From Asparagopsis taxiformis (lineage: Eukaryota > Rhodophyta > Florideophyceae > Bonnemaisoniales > Bonnemaisoniaceae), in assembly GCA_030407315.1 (NCBI GenBank), contig JALQPE010001699.1, positions 1 to 64,000 of the forward strand: a stretch of DNA of 64,000 nt. The letters are read 5' to 3'. Of this stretch, positions 49,601 through 57,870 are shown piece by piece; positions within the stretch are counted from its first letter, which is position 1; each line of letters begins with the position of its first letter. Both the position numbers and the translations under genes were made by a program. A model generated the notes under the pieces. It did no database searches, had not been told where the DNA came from, and was given only the letters and a program-made list of their open reading frames with translations.

Positions 49601-51109
49601 CGCTGTTCAGCGTGCGCGAGAAACCGATTACGGTTGCGCAAACATGCGAGTACTCTCCAGCTGTTCCCAGCTACCACACCATTGGATGACGTTGCAATTG
49701 ACCTCCTCAGTCCTCTACCTCGTACCAAGAAGGGTAACGTGCACCTACTGGTGATATCGTGTCGCTTTACCAAGCTAACCCAAGTGGTTCCCCTGCGAAG
49801 CATCACGGCTTACCATGTGGCTGTAGCCTTTTGTACACATTGGGTGTTTAAGTATGGTCCCCCACGGACATTATTATCCGATAACGGTCCGCAGTTTGCG
49901 TCGAAGTTCTTCCAGGCTGTCTGCCTCCAGTTGGGAACGAAGAACGTCTTCACGACGGCTTACCATCCCCAGACAAATGGGCAAGTCGAACGGTATAACC
50001 GTACTCTGTTGAGCATGCTACGTAATTACGTCAATGATAACCAGGATGACTGGGATGTCTACGCATCAGCGTTAACCTATGCGTACAATACGCACGTGCA
50101 TCGCACAACGGGAACTACACCCTTCGACCTCATCCTAAGCCGACCTCCACCGCCATATGCGACACACCATTCGGTGAAAAGGAGGGCAACGCCGGACGCG
50201 TTCACGAAGCAAGACTTCTTACGCCGTATTACGGACACCATCGAGCTGGCAGGTAAACGCCTCCACAGCGCGCAAGCACGCTACAAGCGTAACTTCGACC
50301 GGTCGATCCGGAAGTCTAAACGACTCATCACTACCGATGATTATGTCTACCTGGACAATCCAGAAGTCCGTGAACGGAACAAGCTAACGCCAATAGCTCA
50401 AGGTCCCTATAGGGTTGTCCGTGCCGGACGGCGAACGGTTTACATCGACCGCGATGGTATCACCGAAAAGGTTAGTCTCGATAGAGTTGCGCTCGCCCCG
50501 CGTCCAACCGAGGAACCCACCTTGCCACCGAGGCCACATTCCACCAACGCACAAGCATCACCATCAGGTGCAGACGCCCTCGCGCCGAGTACGCGAACAC
50601 AACAACCACAGGGCAACGGCCAACAACACGCACAAAGCGAGTCACTTCCGCCAACTCCTACTCAGGAACTTCCCACCACGGGTCATCCACCGCTTTCGCA
50701 GCAACCTACAATTAGGACAAACGAAGAAGATAGTGGTTTGGGACAAACCACCCTTCAGGAGGGGGCCCCAGACGCTATGCGCGTAAGCCAAAATTTTGCA
50801 ACCCCTCTAGGGATGAACCTAGTAGCCGTACCCCTTTCGGTAACTCACCCACAATTGGGAGCGACGCACACGACCCAAGTCGTTCACCCATGCACCAGGT
50901 GCCAACCGACCGCGACCGCACACAATTGCGAAGAAATCTACGAAGTAGAGAAGCACGCGCTGCCCAGGCAGATGCGGACCAAAGTCGCAACCCTGATAGG
51001 GCTCACCCATCGCACAAGCGAACAACTCGCAAGAGTGGGGCACGCACTGACGCCACAGACTCAGCCCAAAGGCATCCAACTCGCGGAAACGCGAACAAGC
51101 GACGCTTAA
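46631..51109 (+). CDS. pol: Pol polyprotein, Ty3/gypsy
   Basis: 1492 residues, frame intact. An aspartic protease has the DTGSG motif at about 91-95. The reverse transcriptase begins near EKGVIEPSTSEWASPVVLVP, with VFTTLDCNSGYWQIPV and the YLDD box at 551-554. RNase H has VDTDASAYQIGCAL at about 700 and RTDHNALRWLM. The integrase has an HHCC zinc site (about 953-1000, CHHGILAGH...CSACARNR) and a D,D-E core with Asp near 1021, Asp near 1083 (LLSDNGPQF) and Glu near 1119 (TNGQVERYNRTL). The gene order RNase H before integrase is that of Ty3/gypsy. The tail (about 1290-1492) is a Pro/Thr-rich linker that overlaps the chromodomain frame. All catalytic residues are in place. Confidence 0.93.
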   Translation: MTGSEVSHSRQEVERLRYSVDISPQPPPQEKAATPSRDQSLSQTPTHSGPPTGTRTPRLKASCLLKAAHYVVMGSIGLDPSILTPMRMVMDTGSGPSVIHERSLPHNWEQFQVPTGKVPQLADANGNPLRIKGKIILSLQLGHKSFEEEFFVAPKLAVPLILGTGAMNTHVDAIRCRAQRIDIHDGGSIAILVMSPTRKKSPTLSCYVDAARPSNGINLDRQPHGIRLSQSVNIPPRSQVTTAVVCAGGGLSIITPRDRILHRHRVSIPNGVAEVIPRQEFLTILTNFGTSDKYLPKGTIIGYALRAPERPMRPMALSRSTPSSQEASTMVTTLHQEQEAEATLPSSWKQEVSLDHLGQIPLRERILSMLSRHESMWDGSLGDIRATEHRIDIIEGSKPRRQQPYRMGPARREIARKEITSMLEKGVIEPSTSEWASPVVLVPKKDGKLRFCVDYRSLNDITVNDVYPLPRMDDCIDSLGDAQVFTTLDCNSGYWQIPVAQDDRDKTAFTSHLGTYRFKRLPFGLKNAPATFQRAIDIILSSVRWQTCLIYLDDVIVFSRDEAEHLHHVDQVLSLLREAGVTLKLTKCHFFEKKVDYLGHVVMPGKLAVAQNATSAIADAIFPQTPTQMRSFLGSCGVFRRFIKGYAAIAHPLNEMLTKDSLPKFGKEPPTEDQRRAFNALKEVMTKPPILALPKLGQPYTVDTDASAYQIGCALLQQQGEENDLKPIGYWSRTLTKPERGYSPTERECLAVVWAVTILRPYLEQTKFVVRTDHNALRWLMNINDPSGRLCRWRLRLAEFDYQIIYRPGRVHQLPDALSRVETNGETPVIIDDEISTLLVTHAPQGETSFDDDTDAWFYDLSLARDHAEEAPNRNGTPILTTHPQTENYSPITRKEWLEEQRTDDFCQQALASQKSDSLFFEDEDGVLCRKSKLDGSSQIVVPKALRLRLLTMCHHGILAGHPGQNRMYDTMRLSYYWPAMAADITGTVERCSACARNRLRLRKHASTLQLFPATTPLDDVAIDLLSPLPRTKKGNVHLLVISCRFTKLTQVVPLRSITAYHVAVAFCTHWVFKYGPPRTLLSDNGPQFASKFFQAVCLQLGTKNVFTTAYHPQTNGQVERYNRTLLSMLRNYVNDNQDDWDVYASALTYAYNTHVHRTTGTTPFDLILSRPPPPYATHHSVKRRATPDAFTKQDFLRRITDTIELAGKRLHSAQARYKRNFDRSIRKSKRLITTDDYVYLDNPEVRERNKLTPIAQGPYRVVRAGRRTVYIDRDGITEKVSLDRVALAPRPTEEPTLPPRPHSTNAQASPSGADALAPSTRTQQPQGNGQQHAQSESLPPTPTQELPTTGHPPLSQQPTIRTNEEDSGLGQTTLQEGAPDAMRVSQNFATPLGMNLVAVPLSVTHPQLGATHTTQVVHPCTRCQPTATAHNCEEIYEVEKHALPRQMRTKVATLIGLTHRTSEQLARVGHALTPQTQPKGIQLAETRTSDA

Positions 51110-51660
51110 GCGATGCACGTCCACAGACGCCGACCCCTCCTCGACGAGAGGCAAACCCTTTAGCGGGAACGAAACCGCGCACTGCGAACCGAACAAGACA
51201 AGCACCCACCCGGGTGGCAAACCCCAAACAGGGTCGAAACACTCGCTCAAAGGCGACGGCGAACCCCATAGGGTCATGGGAAACCACTCCCAATGGAGAA
51301 GAAGAAAAAGCGCCACCGGGCACCCGACCGAACTCGGAACAAGCATCACTCCCTGAAGGGACGAAGGAAACCCCAGAGGGAAGTGGCGATGCCAAATGCA
51401 CAACCTCGGATGAGGAGTATCCCATCGATGATCTTATAGACTACGTCACTAACGACGATGGGGAACAATGGTTCCTTGTGAAGTGGTATGGCTACCGCAA
51501 GCCAACATGGACGCAACGAGCGAATGTTCCCCCCGAATGGGGATCACGGTACTTCCGTCGTACGCAACACCGTAAGGGTGACAGGCCACCGCGCCGAACA
51601 CGCACGCGCACACCCAGAAGTGGGAAGAAGTTGCATAACCCCTCAGGGACGAGAACCTAA
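50890..51660 (+). CDS. Chromodomain segment of the chromovirus, in a separate frame
   Basis: In the frame -1 to pol, overlapping its last 220 bases; an ATG lies at 50,890. A basic, Pro/Arg-rich stretch is followed by a chromodomain at about 51,427-51,565: DLIDYVTNDDGEQWFLVKWY, then GYRKPTWTQRANVPPEW. Chromodomains at the end of integrase steer chromoviruses to heterochromatin. Normally it is fused in frame to pol, so here it needs a frameshift or has been separated by an indel within the repetitive linker. Confidence 0.75.
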   Translation: MHQVPTDRDRTQLRRNLRSREARAAQADADQSRNPDRAHPSHKRTTRKSGARTDATDSAQRHPTRGNANKRRLSDARPQTPTPPRREANPLAGTKPRTANRTRQAPTRVANPKQGRNTRSKATANPIGSWETTPNGEEEKAPPGTRPNSEQASLPEGTKETPEGSGDAKCTTSDEEYPIDDLIDYVTNDDGEQWFLVKWYGYRKPTWTQRANVPPEWGSRYFRRTQHRKGDRPPRRTRTRTPRSGKKLHNPSGTRT

Positions 51661-51935
51661 CAAGGCATCCACCGGGTGGAGCTACCGAGCCTCGAAAGGT
51701 CAACCCAGAAAGGGCGCACTTTATCACCGCCAACTGGAGCCAGTATGGAAATTAAGATTTTTCGAAAAATGAAATTTGGCCAATAGGGGTTCAACAAACA
51801 AGTCCACACGTCATCGTGATGATGTATCTTTAATGTACCTCAGAGGTGCCTCAGGACTACCTGGTGAACAAAGGCGCAACGCAAAAGCGTGTTCAAACTA
51901 CCCTTAGAGGTTTGTGCGGAGGCAATTGCCTGTCC
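51661..51935. other. 3' tail of the chromovirus
   Basis: No gene. It should contain the purine tract and 3' LTR if present, but I see no clear tract or TG...CA repeat. Confidence 0.35.
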
Positions 51936-53150
51936 CTAGCGACGATAATGGCTCGAAGGCCGAGGCCGCTGGGATGCGGAGGGTGCCGCAGGGGCAAACG
52001 CACGCACGTTCGTCGATGGACGAGGATGGCGGGGTGGAACCCTAGCGTACGTGGGATTGCGACGCAAGCCGCGCTGCGGAACAGCACCGCTACCCCGACG
52101 ACGGGCAGGCACAGGGCCATGCGAAGGCGCGACCGCAGGTGCGGGTAACCCAACTACAGTGACGGACGCGGAACGCGGAGAAACATCTGGCGACTCAGGC
52201 GACCCTAGACGGGCATCCAATTGCGCAAGCAAAGAAGTACGAGCAGCAGCAGCACCCTCAGGGGAACGAAGCCGAGTACGCACATTGCGGTCGGGAATAC
52301 CCTCATCGGGAGACCTAGCACGACGACGTGAATAACCAGGCTGAGCCGCCTCTTCTTCACCCTCCCCGGGAATAACGCGCGAGGCTGAAGCCGCTTGCTC
52401 CAGCAAACGCCTGGCGTCACCTAACTCGCCCTCCAGTTCCCCAATCCGGGTACGCAATTCTGCGGCTTCAAGGCGTGCAGCCTCTATCTCCTTATCTGCC
52501 ACGCGGCGTCGTTATCGCTCTTCGCGAAGGCGCTCCCGGGCGGCATTACGCTGCTCGCGTCCGTGCTTGTAGCGACTAGCCAACGTGACACACGTAAGCG
52601 CAAGCGTGTCCAACGCAGAATCCACGAGGAAACGCCCATTGGCCGAGACGAAAACGGAAGCGACCGTACCATCCCCGATCTCATTGGCCAACCGCCGCAC
52701 CTCTGGGAGTGACATCAACTCCCGACCGGATAATTCCCCACGTAGGATGTTCACAGCGGAAGGCTGACGCCGAGTACCGTCATCACCGGTTACGGATGGC
52801 TCAGAGCCTTTGTCGGACGTTAGAAACGCCTCCATGGCAGGACCCATCTGGGATGACGGAGCAGCCACAGGCTGAGGGGCTGACGCGGTAGGCGTGGTAT
52901 CCATGGGGACCGAACCTTCATACAAGTCATCAGAACCACTGGGTGGTAAGGGAGCAACAGCAGCAAAGCTCCGTCCTGCATAAGGAGAGCGACCGCTCGG
53001 GCCTCCCATCTCGGAAATCCACCACGGACGCGGCACAAACGCTTCGCCAATAGGCTGATACTTGTACGACTCAGGATCACCGTCAGAATAATGGCCAGGC
53101 TCCAAGCCGTAATCGTCTGTGTTCTCGGAAATGGACGCGGACGTCCACAA
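51936..53150 (-). pseudogene. Coiled-coil, gag-like gene fragment with in-frame TAA
   Basis: GC-rich, opposite in direction to the chromovirus. An upstream part (53,150 to 52,515, no ATG, stop just before it) has SAVNILRGELSGRELMSLPE, then VRRLANEIGDGTVASVFVSA. After a TAA at 52,512-52,514 the same frame continues with the coiled coil DKEIEAARLEAAELRTRIGE and a basic, Pro-rich tail ending at 51,936. The plan (disordered, globular, coiled coil) resembles the 17,990 gene, but I see no clear sequence identity. It is probably the remnant of a structural gene of another retroelement, cut at 53,150 where palindrome repeats start. Confidence 0.5.
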
Positions 53151-53335
53151 CCTCTAGTACACCTAGTATTACTAGGCGGACGTCCATGTTCTCCAGTATT
53201 TTTGGATGTCCGCCTAGAACCGGACGTCCATGCGGTCTAGTACGTCTAGTATTACTAGGGCGACATTCATTGTTTCTAGTACAACGGATGTCCCCCTCGG
53301 GATGGACTTCCGCCATGTCTATGTCCACCTAGGAC
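53151..53335. repeat. Cluster of GGACGTCC and CTAGTATTACTAG palindromes
   Basis: CTAGTATTACTAG occurs at about 53,163 and 53,246, GGACGTCC-type motifs several times (CGGACGTCCATG), and GGATGTCC variants. Similar GGACGTCC words recur inside the 500-bp tandem repeats at 54.8-55.7 kb, which links this cluster to that repeat family. Confidence 0.65.
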
Positions 53336-54764
53336 GGGCGCCGGTTCAGAAATTCAAAAATTTCGACCCCAGAAATTTCTGCCGCCGTGCTCGACATGGA
53401 TGTCCGCATCCATCACGGCGACCACTCTATTTTTCCTTGTCGGTTGACTCCAATTTCGTCTTTAATTTTTTCATCCTCTCGCTCACACCCCCTTCCAGTT
53501 GGTGCTCACCTCCCCCGTACTGTACCTCAAACACCCCCAATACCACTCTAGCACGCATTTTCAGATACCTATCCCCGCTTCCACGGTGCACACCTCCATT
53601 CCATACCTACTGTTCTGCTCTACCGTACAGATTTCGTATAACCAGTCCTCATACTACCTCAGAATAAGGAAAAACACCCCTAACTCCTCGACCATGCTCT
53701 CCCCCATCACCTTTGCAACGTATTTTTCTTCAATACCCTCTCTCCTCTACCCTCAACCCCTCTCCTTCGCCCTCTCCACAAACTTCCCCTGCAGCTTACT
53801 CTTCCAAAACCTCTCACTCCCCATCCCGTACCCGACTTGCTCCACCCCTCCCTCCCTCAGCTGCTCCATGCCCCCACGCCATCCGCATCTTCGATACCGT
53901 ATACACCACCACCACCGGCCCACGCTCCCGCACTGCGGGGTGGCACCCCCGCCGTCTCCCCAGAAACCTCCCCGCTCTGAAACACATATCAACCCCCACT
54001 TCGCACCCTTCCTCCCACTCCCCTCCCTCCCCAAATACAATAACCCCCTTCTTCTCCATCACATCCCCACTCACCACAGCCAGAACAGACGCCACCCCCT
54101 CCCCCTCTTTCTCCTCACTTTCCTAAAACCCCCTCCTCTCGGCGACTTCAACCGCACCCTCCTACGGTCCCACCTAAACACCTCCTCCGCCCTCACTACC
54201 CCAACACCCCGCAGCGTCTCCCTAATCCCCATAATATGCTTGTCGGCACTCCTCTCCGAATCACACTCCATTCTAAACCCGCACTCCGTACATTTCCACC
54301 TCCCCCTGTACCATCCCAAGATTGCATCCCTCCACAGAACACATCCTCATACCACAGAAGAATTTTCTTCCTCTCATACCTCATCCTTAAAACCTCCATC
54401 AGCTCCATGTAAATTTCGATGAAAATATTTTCTCTACTATGCAATCTCAAACATGTATGAGCCTATGCCTTTCCGCTTTGTCACCCTTGAATATTGGTAC
54501 TCATGTATTCATAAAATAGGGCCACCCACATCCCTATCCCGTTCTGCAAGCTTTACAAACCACTAGACGCATACTCCAAAACTATACAACAAACACTACT
54601 CGCTATTTCAGACGACGCGGTACACAAGTAGCGTAGTCTCAACCTTCCGTGCAGCCTTCCCTGATGCGTACAAGTGCGAAACACGTCTAGACTACTACTA
54701 CTACGATATAGTATATCAGAAGTGACTGCGGGAATTTTCGGCACAGGAGATGCTGGGCCACCAA
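53336..54764. other. G-depleted pyrimidine-rich DNA, no supported gene
   Basis: From about 53,440 to 54,430 the plus strand is mainly C, T and A with very few G. It stays open for 307 codons in one frame (53,499-54,422), but the product is low-complexity Pro/Ser/His/Leu without recognisable motifs, and the opposite strand is open too. I take this as composition, not a gene. Confidence 0.45.
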
Positions 54765-56215
54765 ATTGATTTTTCGGAAATTTTAGAATTTCTGGGCTGG
54801 CCAGCAGTGCAATCGAGCTGGACATCCACCGGACGTCCATTTCAGGTTGGTCGTGAGAGAGTGAGGCGGGACCATGATGGAACAAGGACCAAGACCTGTC
54901 GCTGACGTGTTGAGCCTGAAATCGACCCGTCGTTAGGCGCCATTTAGCCTTACAGTTAGTGCTTACAGAAGCCAGTGACAACCCCACTCGGGGCGGCGGC
55001 CGGTGCCTGGGGCCGTTGTGGCCAAATTAGACACCTTGATTAGAATTAAAATTTGGGCTATTCTCAAAAACATGCACATGTGAACATGTTTTTGAGATGG
55101 GGGTGTGCCGTACGGCACAATCGACCCGCCCAAATCGTTGATTTTTGCAAGTTTTTTTGTGCCCGAAATTTTAGAATTTCTGGGCTGGCCAGAAGTGCAA
55201 TCGAGCTGGACATCCGCCAGACGTCCATTTCAGGTTAGTCGTGTGCTGCCTACATCGACGCATTGCACAAACTAAGCAGGCGGGTTCACTACTAATACAA
55301 AGTGCACGGAATATGAGTAACGTGATGGGTGAGTATTGTTTGTCGTGAAGGAATAAGGCGGGACCATGATGAAACAGGGAAAAAGATGTCACCCTAGCAT
55401 AACTTAGGCTTAAAGCCTGGAATCGAACCCTCGTAAGACGCGATTTTGGCTTACAGTTGGTGCTTACAGAAGCCAGTGATGGCCCCACTCGGGGCGGCGG
55501 CCGGTGCCTGGGGCCGTTGTGGCCAAATTAGACACCCTGATTTGAATTAAATTTGGGCTATTCTCAAAAACATGCACATGTGAACATGTTTTTGAGATGG
55601 GGGTGTGCCGTACGGCACAATCGACCCGCCCAAATCGTTGATTTTTGCAAGATTTTTTGTGCCCGAAATTTTAGAATTTCTGGGCTGGCCAGAAGTGCAA
55701 TCGAGCTGGACATCCACCGGACGTCCATTTCAGGTTGGTCGTGTGCTGCCTACATCGACGCATTGCAGCAACTAAGCAGGCGGGTTCACTACTAATATAA
55801 AGTGCACGGAATATGAGTAACGTGATGCGTGAGTATTGTTAGTGTTGAGGGAGTAAGGCGGGACCATTATGAAACACGGAAGAAGATTTCTCCCTAGCAT
55901 AACTTAGGCTTGAAGCCTGGAATCGACCCATCTTTCGGCGCCATTTAGCCTCACAGTTAGTGCTTACAGAAGCCAGTGATAGCCCCGATCGGGGCGGCGG
56001 TCGGTTCCTGGGGCCGTTGTGGCCAAATTAGACACCCTGATTTGAATTAAAATTTGGGCTATTCTCAAAAACATGCACATGTGAACATGTTTTTGAGATG
56101 GGGGTGTGCCGTACGGCACAATCGACCGCCCAAATCAAGGTTTTTTACAATATTTTTGCTGCCCGAAATTCTACAAGTTCTGGGCTGGCCAGTAATGCAT
56201 TAGCTATCTGCTCTA
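54765..56215 (+). repeat. About three tandem 500-bp repeats with two palindromes
   Basis: The unit runs from GAAATTTTAGAATTTCTGGG through GGGGCGGCGGCCGGTGCCTG to the hairpin CTCAAAAACATG...CATGTTTTTGAG and the palindrome GTGCCGTACGGCAC (at 55,105, 55,605 and 56,106; spacing 500 and 501). The first unit lacks part of its start and the last one decays after 56,160. A box-B-like GGTTCGATTCC (minus strand, about 55,430) occurs in one unit and is degenerate in the others. Confidence 0.9.
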
Positions 56216-56735
56216 AACCGATTCTAACAAGCAGAAAGAATCCTCTCCTTCATGACGATGCTCTCGAATTGAGTGCAATGCAACGGACTCCCTCCAGGAG
56301 AACGACAGAGCATCGTCTTTTGCAAGGCATTTCCGTACGAAAAATAATCGAAAAACATATTTGACTTTAACCTAACAGCTATCGCGAGCACCGTACTCAG
56401 CTATATTTCCTCTGTAATTTCCTTCCTCCAACCAATCAATAGCCGCTTGGTCACAGGCTTAAAAGCCTTCCACTATCTGTCCTATCCATCGAAGACCCTC
56501 GGAGGGTTCGATCCAGGCCTTCATCACCCATGATGGGTGTGCAACCCGAGAAAATGAAAATGGAACATATTGCGACAGGGACGAGATATCATTCAATGAA
56601 AGAGAAGTTCTCTTTCGTTTACTTTTTTCTAACAAGATTCTAAACGTCTACAAACCCTATGTCGTCCGTCCGTTTTCATCCCGGAGAGATGTGGGTGTGA
56701 GGTAAGACGCAGTGGTGATGTTGTGTTGATTCCCA
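56216..56735. other. Intergenic, no supported gene
   Basis: No gene. A GGTTCGATCC motif near 56,506 resembles a pol III box B, but no tRNA fold is visible. Otherwise featureless. Confidence 0.35.
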
Positions 56736-57066
56736 CAGACGGAGGTGGAGGAGGTGGCTACGGAGGAAGCCTGGAGAACTTCTCCGGTACTGACATCTCA
56801 CATGTTGAACATGTGAGATGTCAGTACCCATGGATGAGAAGAAAAACATGTTGAGGTCCGGTTCCGATATTGTTGCCATTAACGGAGGCGGAGGAGGCGG
56901 CTACGGTGGAAGCCTGCAGAACATGTGACTCACATCTCGGAGATGTCAGTACCCATGGATGAGAAGAAAAGCATGTTGAGGTCCGGTTCGGATATTCGAT
57001 CCATTAACGGAGGTGGTGGAGGAGGCTATGGTGGAAGCCTGGAGAAGAATAGAGTAGTCCTATACC
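56736..57066 (+). repeat. Three tandem modules: Gly-rich codons, palindrome, ATG
   Basis: Gly-rich blocks coding GGGGGYGGSL at 56,741, 56,883 and 57,009. Before the first ATG module is a 43-bp palindrome (56,786-56,828, GGTACTGACATCTCACATGT and its mirror with one central base). A shorter relic ACATCTCGGAGATGT lies before the second. Each is followed by ATG-GAT-x-AAG-AAG; the peptides MDEKKNMLRSGSDI and MDEKKSMLRSGSDI show that the duplicated piece was coding. Confidence 0.75.
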
Positions 57067-57067
57067 C

Positions 57068-57316
57068 ATGGATCACAAGAAGACGTTGTTGGGCTCCTTT
57101 TCGAAGCCCATTCGTCTCTTGAATAAATTTAGCACCCGAATCATATACGATTGCCGAGTTGACACCCCGTATGTCTCGTTGGTAGAAATAGCAGGGGTTC
57201 CACCACTCAGCTGGCGGGAAGTAGTTACTGATTATATGAGATATGGCTTAGCTCCCGCCAAAACCGATAGCTCTGGGCTCAGGTTCTCCAAATGTGGTTA
57301 TACGAATGTGTTCTGA
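57068..57316 (+). CDS. Hypothetical 82-residue protein after the Gly-rich modules
   Basis: Starts MDHKKTLLGSFSKPIRLL, a relative of the MDEKK starts of the two upstream modules, and runs on as IIYDCRVDTPYVSLVEIAG, then PPLSWREVVTDYMRYGLAPA, to a stop at 57,314. It may be a surviving fragment of a gene whose 5' part was duplicated. I do not recognise it. Another copy of the 500-bp repeat follows at once. Confidence 0.3.
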   Translation: MDHKKTLLGSFSKPIRLLNKFSTRIIYDCRVDTPYVSLVEIAGVPPLSWREVVTDYMRYGLAPAKTDSSGLRFSKCGYTNVF

Positions 57317-57344
57317 CAATGCTAGAAGACGAATATCTGCATCC

Positions 57345-57530
57345 TGATTTGAATTAAAATTTGGGCTATTCTCAAAAACATGCACATGTGAACATGTTTT
57401 TGAGATGGGGATGTGCCGTACGGCACAATCGACCGCCGAAATCGATGTTTTTTGCAATATTTTTTCTGCCCGAAATGTAGAATTTCTGGTCTGGCCAGCA
57501 ATGCATCTGAGCTGGACATCCCCATGTCCA
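57345..57530 (+). repeat. Partial copy of the 500-bp repeat (palindrome part)
   Basis: Contains the CTCAAAAACATG hairpin (about 57,371) and GTGCCGTACGGCAC at 57,413-57,426, followed by the TTTCTGGTCTGGCCAGCA relic. It lies 340 bp before the methyltransferase-SET ATG. Confidence 0.9.
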
Positions 57531-57870
57531 GTGGCCGTCCGGATGTCGCTCACCTGGTAAGCGTGATGCACCTGTGACAACCTATGTGACTGCAGTCACA
57601 GCCGCCATGGCGGCCGTGCAGTACAACACTCAAAGACAGGGAATCACAATCTTTTTAAAATTTTTCTCTACCACGTATCCGTCACAACTTATTACCTACA
57701 CCGGTTACGGGTTTCAAGACCTTTCCATGCTGTGTACCCGTATACTCTGTTCCGTTCGATATCAACCAGTGTTCCTCACGAAAGAGTGCAAACGTCACGA
57801 GATACGTCGTCAAATTTGACTGTCTCGCCGAGCGGTCGCCATCCTGTACCGAATTTCCACTCATTCCATT

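Larger units (their letters stand above)
44627..51660 (+). mobile_element. Ty3/gypsy chromovirus, LTRs not found
   Basis: gag, pol (protease, RT, RNase H, integrase) and a chromodomain in the order typical of chromoviruses. The gag leader starts right after the right array of the 24-kb element, leaving only about 80 bases before the gag ATG. I found no direct repeats between the leader and the DNA after 51,660, so the LTRs are missing or too diverged to see. The two elements may therefore have been joined by deletion or insertion. Confidence 0.8.

Noticed and set aside
53499..54422. A 307-codon open frame on the plus strand
   Set aside because: Low-complexity Pro/Ser/His/Leu product in G-depleted DNA with open frames on the other strand as well; no motif, no polyadenylation signal.
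55420..55480. A tRNA or SINE with box B GGTTCGATTCC on the minus strand in a 500-bp repeat unit
   Set aside because: The motif is degenerate in the sister units and no box A or cloverleaf fits; part of the repeat unit only.
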